Part shown: positions 58,970 through 64,000 of the stretch, piece after piece
Position numbering within the stretch: position 1 is the stretch's first letter
How the letters are laid out: each line of letters begins with the position of its first letter
Origin: G965227875 sp965227875
GTDB lineage: Bacteria > Pseudomonadota > Alphaproteobacteria > Rhizobiales > JAJFHC01
Direction: 5' to 3'
Length of the DNA: 64,000 nt
NCBI GenBank assembly: GCA_965227875.1
Contig: OZ245783.1
Span: forward strand, 4,960,001 to 5,024,000
The notes under the pieces: generated by a model
Seen by the model: only the letters and a program-made list of their open reading frames with translations
Databases searched by the model: none
Told to the model about the DNA's origin: nothing
Position numbers and translations under genes: made by a program

Positions 58970-59937
58970 CCGCCGTGCCTCTTGAGCGGCTGTGCAAGGG
59001 CCAGACAGATCGACACGACCAGCACGAGCACGATGAGGGCGGCGGCGGCGATGTAGCCCATGCGGAAATAAACGAATGCGCCGTTATACATGTACATAGA
59101 GATGGTTTCGGTTGCGCCGCCGGGCTGGCCGCGGGTCAGTATGTAGACGGGATCGAAGATCTTGAAGGTCTCGATTGAGCGGATCAGCACGGCGATGCCG
59201 ATCACCGGCGCCAGCAGCGGCAGCATGATCCGGCGAAAGATGCGCGCAGGCGTGGCCCCCAGCGCGATCGCGGCGCGAACCTGGTTCTGCGGCAGGCTGA
59301 GCAGGCCGGTCAGCACCATGAGGAACATCAGCGGCGTCCACTGCCAGACCTCGCACAGCATGATCGGAACCATGGCCCACGTCGGATGGGACAGCCATGA
59401 GAACGTGAACGGCTCGCCGATGATCATGCTGATGAGATGGTTGATCGGGCCACGGTCGTTGAACAGCATGAAGAACGCGTTCGCCGCATCGACCGGGATG
59501 ATCATCATCGGCAGGATGATGACGGAGACCGCCAGCCGTTTCCACCACCACTCCTCGACGAAGAGCAGCGCGAGGCCGAGGGCGATGGCGAGTTCCAGGG
59601 TGATGCAGATCGCAACGACCATGAGGGTGCGCAACACGGAATTTATGAACCGGTCGTCGTACCAGAGGTCGTTGAAATTCCAGAACCAGATGAACTCGCC
59701 CTGCCACCACGGAATGGCCTGGGTCGGTTGCCAGTCCGTGAGCGCCAGCCAGATGACGATGACCGTCGGCACGACGACGACCGCCATCACCGTCAGCTGG
59801 GCCGGAAGCACCAGGGCGACGTTGAAAGGTATCAACGAGCGGCTGGCGTCCTTGCCGGGCGTCGGGTCCAGGCCGCCCTGTTCCGGTGAACCGGGGCCGG
59901 CAACGTCGCCGGCCCCGCCTGTTTCAGCCTTGTTCAT
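58966..59937 (-). CDS. Sugar/polyol-type ABC permease (MalF/UgpA-like)
   Basis: A 323-residue permease with six helices and an EAA loop (IALGATPARIFRRIMLPLLAPV). The N-terminus (about 1-35) is hydrophilic and Gly/Pro-rich. The ATG at 59937 overlaps the stop codon of the binding protein gene (ATGA); the frame is open further upstream but would lie inside that gene. It pairs with the MalG-like permease. Confidence 0.93.
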   Translation of the reverse strand: MNKAETGGAGDVAGPGSPEQGGLDPTPGKDASRSLIPFNVALVLPAQLTVMAVVVVPTVIVIWLALTDWQPTQAIPWWQGEFIWFWNFNDLWYDDRFINSVLRTLMVVAICITLELAIALGLALLFVEEWWWKRLAVSVIILPMMIIPVDAANAFFMLFNDRGPINHLISMIIGEPFTFSWLSHPTWAMVPIMLCEVWQWTPLMFLMVLTGLLSLPQNQVRAAIALGATPARIFRRIMLPLLAPVIGIAVLIRSIETFKIFDPVYILTRGQPGGATETISMYMYNGAFVYFRMGYIAAAALIVLVLVVSICLALAQPLKRHGG

Positions 59938-61415
59938 GCAAGACGGTCGCGCACCGAAGCCGGATAGCTCGACTTGAGGAACTGCCACTGGACCTTCTGG
60001 CTGCGCTTGCCCATGCGCCGCGTGATCCGCGACCATGCTCCGGCACAATCGTCCAGTGCTTCCTTAGGCTTCTTCGTCCCCGCATCGGCTGCGGCGATCG
60101 CCACCCGGAGTTCATCGAAATATTCCCCCTGCCCCTTCAGATACAGATCGGGAATGGAACCCTGCATCGATTCCTTGTGGGCCGCCAGAAACGAGGCGCT
60201 GTAGGTGTCGGAAATCGACTTGTCGGTGTAGTGCGCGCCGCGTGTCGGGTCGAAGTAGCCTGCCGGATCCTGTACCGCCTGTGTCGACATGACCGGCGAA
60301 CACGCATAGAGCGAGAACAGGTAGGCGAGTTCCGGCTCCTGGGAGACGGCGTTCACGACGTAGTTCCAGCCCCAGTTGAAGTAGGGTGTCCTGAGAAGTT
60401 CGCCATTCACCATGCCGCCCGGCATGTTGCCGAAGGCAAGCTTGCCCTTGACCTTCGACTTGTCCGAATTGAGGTACTTCTGCGTACCGCCCCATCCGAT
60501 GTTGGCGAACTTGTCGCCGGCACCGAACGCCTCGAAATTCTCGAACAGGCCGTTCGTCCGGGCACCGGGATACTGGCTCGCCGAAGCCGCGATAAGCTCC
60601 TCGAGCGCGGCGACGCCGGCATCGTTGTTGATCTGCGGCTCGAGATCGTCGGTGAAGGGATAGAAACCCTTGGCGTGAAAACGGCCCCACCACTCCCAGG
60701 CGATGAAGTACTGGGTACGGAAAAGCGCGCCGCCGAACTTGCCTTCGTCGGGCCGGTGGAACCACGCCATCATGGCGTCCAGTTCCTCCCAGGTGTCGGG
60801 CACCTTGAGTTCCTTGCCCGTCTTGTCCGCGAAACCCTTCTGCTCCTTTTCGTCGTCGAGCCAGGGCTTGTTGTAGAACATCAGGTAGGTGTCGCCATCG
60901 GTCTGGTAGCCGTAGAGCGACCCCTTGTAGTAGTCGCCGATCGTGTAGAGCGCATCCTTCTGAAAATCGGCGGGCTCGTATTTCTGCGCGTAGCTGTCGA
61001 GGTTCACGACGACCCCCGATTCCGCGATATCCGGCAGGCCGAACGTCGCCGGAAGCGCCAAGTCGAACGACCCGGACCGCGACACCGCCTCGAGCAGCAC
61101 CTTCTGGTTGATCTCACCGAGCGGGACCTCGAGATAACCGATCTTGATCCCGGTCGCGGCCGTGAACTGGTCGGCGACAGGTTTGACGTTCCCCAGCGAC
61201 CCGGAGGGATGGAGGATCGTCAGCGTCACGTCCTTGCCCTTGGCCAGTTCCTTCGCCGCGGCTGCGGCCGTCTCGTGCACGTTCGCGAGGCTTCCGGCCT
61301 GCGCATTGGCGGCCGAGAACATTCCGGGCGCGAGCGCATAGGTCGCCGCGGCTGCCGCGGTCCCCTTGAGAATCGTGCGCCGGTTCAGTGCTGATTTCTT
61401 GCTGGAAAAGTCCAT
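59934..61415 (-). CDS. Extracellular solute-binding protein, Tat-type signal
   Basis: A 493-residue family 1 binding protein. A twin-arginine-like signal (LNRRTILKGTAAAAATYAL, Arg12-Arg13) is followed by AAPGMF/AANA cleavage-site sequence. The mature protein has the usual LTILHPSGSLGNVKP and QFTAATGIKIGYLEVP motifs. It delivers a sugar, polyol or related compound to the permeases. GGAGGAAACGGA precedes the ATG at 61415. Export by Tat suggests folding before export. It starts 28 bases downstream of the RbsC-like permease gene. Confidence 0.9.
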   Translation of the reverse strand: MDFSSKKSALNRRTILKGTAAAAATYALAPGMFSAANAQAGSLANVHETAAAAAKELAKGKDVTLTILHPSGSLGNVKPVADQFTAATGIKIGYLEVPLGEINQKVLLEAVSRSGSFDLALPATFGLPDIAESGVVVNLDSYAQKYEPADFQKDALYTIGDYYKGSLYGYQTDGDTYLMFYNKPWLDDEKEQKGFADKTGKELKVPDTWEELDAMMAWFHRPDEGKFGGALFRTQYFIAWEWWGRFHAKGFYPFTDDLEPQINNDAGVAALEELIAASASQYPGARTNGLFENFEAFGAGDKFANIGWGGTQKYLNSDKSKVKGKLAFGNMPGGMVNGELLRTPYFNWGWNYVVNAVSQEPELAYLFSLYACSPVMSTQAVQDPAGYFDPTRGAHYTDKSISDTYSASFLAAHKESMQGSIPDLYLKGQGEYFDELRVAIAAADAGTKKPKEALDDCAGAWSRITRRMGKRSQKVQWQFLKSSYPASVRDRLA

Positions 61416-61442
61416 TCCGTTTCCTCCGGTTGCCATCGTTTT

Positions 61443-62441
61443 CTACTTGATTACGGCGCTCTTGGTTCGGTCCTGACCGATCAGGACGGCAGCTACGACC
61501 ACGGCGCCTTTGATCATCATTTGCGTGTACTGGTTGACCCCCATCAGGTTCAGCCCGTTGTCGAGCAGGGCGATGATCGCAACCCCGATGAGCGTGCGGT
61601 GAACACCCCCGATGCCGCCCGACAGCGAGGTGCCGCCGACGACGATGGCGGCGAGGGTGTTGAGCAGGAGATCCTGTCCGAGCGTCGGCCCCGCGGACCC
61701 GAGCCGTGCGACGGCCAGCGCGCCGGCGAGCCCCGCCGTAAGCCCGGAAAGGGCGAATGCGTAGATCTTGTAGCGGACCACCGGCAGACCGGCGGTGCGC
61801 GAGACCGCTTCCCCGCCCCCGATGAAACACATGTACCGTCCGAACCGCGTGTACCTTCCGGCAAGCGCCATCACTGCCCACGCCCCGAAAGCGAAGAGCG
61901 CGATGTTGGGCACCGCGGGGATCAGCTGGCCGATCGCCAGCTCCTCGAAGGAATAGGAGTTGAAGCGAAGCGCCCTGCCCTGGAGGATCTCCCAGGCGGC
62001 ACCCGTGAAAACGGACAGCGTGCCGAGCGTCACCACGAAAGACGGAATGCGGCCGATCGAGTAGATCAGCCCGTTGATCATGCCCAGACCCGCGCCGGCC
62101 ATCATGCCCACGAAAAGCGCGCCCACGCCGACATCGAACAGATTGAGCGACTTGACCGTGATGGCGCCGACGAGCAGCACCATCGCGCCGACGGACAGGT
62201 CGATGCAGCCCATGAGGATGACGAACGATGCGCCCAGGCAGGCAAGCAGCAACGTGCTCGCCTGCCCCAGGATGCCTGTGAGATTGCGCACAGAGAGAAA
62301 CGCGTCCGAAGCGATCGAGAAGAAAGCGATCAGCGAGATGACCACGCCGATCGGAAGCCAGAGGCCCGACCGCAGGTCGATGCGCTGCAGGAAGCTCCGG
62401 CGCGTGGACGTCCCTGATCCGGTCTCCGCGATCTCGCTCAT
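61443..62441 (-). CDS. RbsC-type ABC permease
   Basis: A 332-residue permease of the branched-chain/ribose (BPD_transp_2) family with about eight to nine helices. Family motifs: LACLGASFVILMGCIDLSVG, FVVTLGTLSVFTGAAW, and AIVVGGTSLSGGIGGVHRTLIG near the C-terminus. It is the membrane part of the RbsA-type importer whose ATPase gene overlaps it by four bases. Its own binding protein gene is not in the window and is probably beyond the right edge. Confidence 0.95.
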   Translation of the reverse strand: MSEIAETGSGTSTRRSFLQRIDLRSGLWLPIGVVISLIAFFSIASDAFLSVRNLTGILGQASTLLLACLGASFVILMGCIDLSVGAMVLLVGAITVKSLNLFDVGVGALFVGMMAGAGLGMINGLIYSIGRIPSFVVTLGTLSVFTGAAWEILQGRALRFNSYSFEELAIGQLIPAVPNIALFAFGAWAVMALAGRYTRFGRYMCFIGGGEAVSRTAGLPVVRYKIYAFALSGLTAGLAGALAVARLGSAGPTLGQDLLLNTLAAIVVGGTSLSGGIGGVHRTLIGVAIIALLDNGLNLMGVNQYTQMMIKGAVVVAAVLIGQDRTKSAVIK

Positions 62442-64000
62442 GCCGCGGCCACCTCCCCTGTTTCTTCCGTTGAAAGCATTGCGCCGACCAATTCCTGCTC
62501 GCTCGGCTTCGCGTCGGGCGGGGCCGGCAGGATCCGGGTGATCCGTCCCTGGCGCATGATGGCGATCCGGTTGGACAGGCCGATCAGTTCGAGCAGTTCG
62601 TCACTGATGAGAATGACGGCGGTGCCTGCGTCCGTCAGATCCCGGATGAAGCCGTAGATCTCTTCCTTGGCGCCGGCGTCGACGCCGCGCGTCGGATTGT
62701 CGAGGATCAGGACCTTGAGCCTGCGGGCCAGCCAGCGCGCGAGCACGACCTTCTGCTGATTGCCACCCGACAGCCGCTTGCAGACGGTGTCGGGACCGTC
62801 GACCTTGATGCCGATGCGCGAAATGAGTTCACGGCTCACTTCGTTTTCCAGCCCGTGGCGCCACAAGCCGAACGCGTTGGAGAACATGTCGCCGCTCGGG
62901 AGCGTGATGTTCCAGGCGACGGTCTGGTCGGCGATCATGCCCTCGACGAGACGTTCAGCCGGAATGTATCCCACACCCTCCGAAACGAGCCGGCCGGCAG
63001 AAGGAACCTGCCAGTCCGACCCGTCCAGGGAGACCATGCCGCCGGTCGGCGGCTCGACACCCGCGAGACCGTGCCCGAGCGCGGACTTGCCGCTTTCGAG
63101 CAGGCCGCCGATGCCCAAAATTTCTCCGGGCGCGACCCGAAGCGAAACACCGCTGTAGTGTCCCGGGCGCTCCATGTCCCGGGCGGCGAACGCGGGTGCT
63201 TCGGCCTCTGGTGCCGCAAGCTGCTGGCGGCCCTCGTGATAGTAGTCGCTGTCCCGTTCGCGCCCGACCATGAGCCGGTGCAACTCGCTCTCGTCGACAT
63301 CCGCCGGGAGAACCTCGGTCACCCGGCGGCCGTCCTTGAGCACCATGATGCGGTCGCTGAGAGCCAGCACCTCACCCAGACGGTGAGACACGAAAAGCAG
63401 GCTCGATGTCTCCCGCAGCCGTTCGACGAGTTTCAGAAAAACCTCCTCGTCGCCGCGCTCCAGCGAGGCCGTCGGTTCGTCGAACAGGACAATCGAATGT
63501 TCGACACCGAAGAGCATCGCCGGGCCGAAACAGGCCCTGATGATCTCCACGAGTTGACGTTCCGAAAAGTCGAGATCACGCGTGGTGCGCCGTACATCGA
63601 TCGACGCACCGGCGGCGTCCACCATCTCCTGTGCCCTGGCGATCATGCGTTTGCGCGACAGCAACTGGCCTGCGATGGCGAAGTCCCGGTCGGCGCCGAT
63701 CAGCAGGTTCTCGAAGACCGGGACATCGCCGACCAGCGACTGTTCCTGGAAGACGCGGGCGACGCCCAACCGCCGGCCCGAAGCGAAGGATGCAGGAAGA
63801 GGCACACCGTTCGACAGGGTGACCGATCCCGCATCCGGTGCGATCAGGCCCGAAAGGATGTTGAGCAGGGTCGACTTGCCCGCACCGTTCTCCCCGACAA
63901 GGCCGAGCACGCCAGCCGCGGGCAGAGAGATATCCACCCCGTCAAGGACAAGCGTCTCTCCGTAACTCTTGGAAAGACCGCTTGCCGCAAGAGCTGACGC
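62438..64000 (-). CDS. RbsA-type ABC ATPase, cut by window end
   Basis: A two-domain sugar-importer ATPase, at least 520 residues. The frame stays open to the last base: the 21 codons before the GTG at 63937 give SGLSKSYGETLVLDG, the standard ATPase opening, so the true start lies beyond the window. The first domain has Walker A GENGAGKST and a divergent signature DFSERQLVEI; the second has IPAERLVEGMI and a proper LSGGNQQKVVLARW signature, as in RbsA/XylG. It likely powers the RbsC-like permease. Confidence 0.94.
   Translation of the reverse strand, partial: ASALAASGLSKSYGETLVLDGVDISLPAAGVLGLVGENGAGKSTLLNILSGLIAPDAGSVTLSNGVPLPASFASGRRLGVARVFQEQSLVGDVPVFENLLIGADRDFAIAGQLLSRKRMIARAQEMVDAAGASIDVRRTTRDLDFSERQLVEIIRACFGPAMLFGVEHSIVLFDEPTASLERGDEEVFLKLVERLRETSSLLFVSHRLGEVLALSDRIMVLKDGRRVTEVLPADVDESELHRLMVGRERDSDYYHEGRQQLAAPEAEAPAFAARDMERPGHYSGVSLRVAPGEILGIGGLLESGKSALGHGLAGVEPPTGGMVSLDGSDWQVPSAGRLVSEGVGYIPAERLVEGMIADQTVAWNITLPSGDMFSNAFGLWRHGLENEVSRELISRIGIKVDGPDTVCKRLSGGNQQKVVLARWLARRLKVLILDNPTRGVDAGAKEEIYGFIRDLTDAGTAVILISDELLELIGLSNRIAIMRQGRITRILPAPPDAKPSEQELVGAMLSTEETGEVAAA

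Noticed and set aside
59886..61394. Plus-strand open frame of 502 codons
   Set aside because: Antisense to the solute-binding protein gene, which has a signal peptide and family motifs.
1..64000. tRNA, rRNA, CRISPR arrays, insertion sequences
   Set aside because: No tRNA-like arms, conserved rRNA stretches, regularly spaced direct repeats or transposase frames were seen on reading; a tRNAscan or repeat-finder run would settle this.

Overview
The window looks like a chromosomal segment of an alphaproteobacterium, probably Hyphomicrobiales (Rhizobiales)-like. It is GC-rich and densely coded, and it carries PhyR, NepR and EcfG, the general stress response (GSR) triad known only from Alphaproteobacteria. 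It also carries families common in that class (DUF1194, DUF992, DUF2126, DUF1206) and ABC importers of rhizobial style. I saw no rRNA, tRNA, CRISPR array, insertion sequence or prophage.

Layout. (1) 0-5 kb, minus strand: a caspase-like/Sel1/peptidoglycan-binding-like secreted protein, release factor 3, a secreted protein made of eight 26-residue four-cysteine repeats, and a small basic secreted protein. (2) 5-13.6 kb: an amidohydrolase, a DUF1194 secreted protein, and a shikimate/quinate-type catabolic block (type II dehydroquinase, SDR, shikimate-dehydrogenase-like enzyme, 3-dehydroshikimate dehydratase fused to VOC domains, cupin), then a convergent Gfo/Idh/MocA oxidoreductase. (3) 13.7-20.4 kb, minus strand: a three-gene operon of transglutaminase, circularly permuted ATP-grasp/alpha-E fusion, and transglutaminase/DUF2126 fusion, a predicted peptide-modification system of unknown product. 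(4) 20.6-46.5 kb: a GSR island with dps, ecfG-nepR, phyR, a PAS histidine kinase, glutamate dehydrogenase, heme oxygenase plus bacteriophytochrome kinase, and many small membrane or secreted stress proteins (DUF1328, CsbD, YqaE/Pmp3, DUF992, yqjDE-like genes, AI-2E-type permease, BrkB, DUF2383-phospholipase D, metallothionein) and an amidoligase/glutamine-amidotransferase-like pair. (5) 46.6-53.2 kb, minus strand: the cydDCABX cytochrome bd locus. (6) 53.4 kb to the right edge, minus strand: a tightly overlapping operon with an RbsA/RbsC-type importer (cut by the window end), a full binding-protein/two-permease/two-ATPase importer, an unrecognised Cys/His-rich protein and a malic enzyme.

The strongest pattern is regulatory. 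In the 25 kb around phyR-nepR-ecfG I read eleven exact copies of the EcfG promoter consensus (GGAAC, 16-17 bases, CGTT). Each lies between genes and points at a nearby start codon: dps, phyR, the DUF1328 gene, the Ala/Glu-rich secreted gene, the AI-2E gene, a secreted gene at 37.3 kb, csbD, yqaE, the DUF992 gene, the DUF2383-phospholipase D operon and a secreted gene plus metallothionein. Two further copies with TGTT sit before the glycine-zipper lipoprotein and the yqjDE-like operon. By chance about one exact copy is expected in the whole window on both strands with equal base frequencies. The sigma factor, its anti-sigma factor, the anti-anti-sigma response regulator, two candidate input kinases (one a red/far-red photoreceptor with its chromophore-making enzyme) and much of the output therefore appear to be packed into one neighbourhood.
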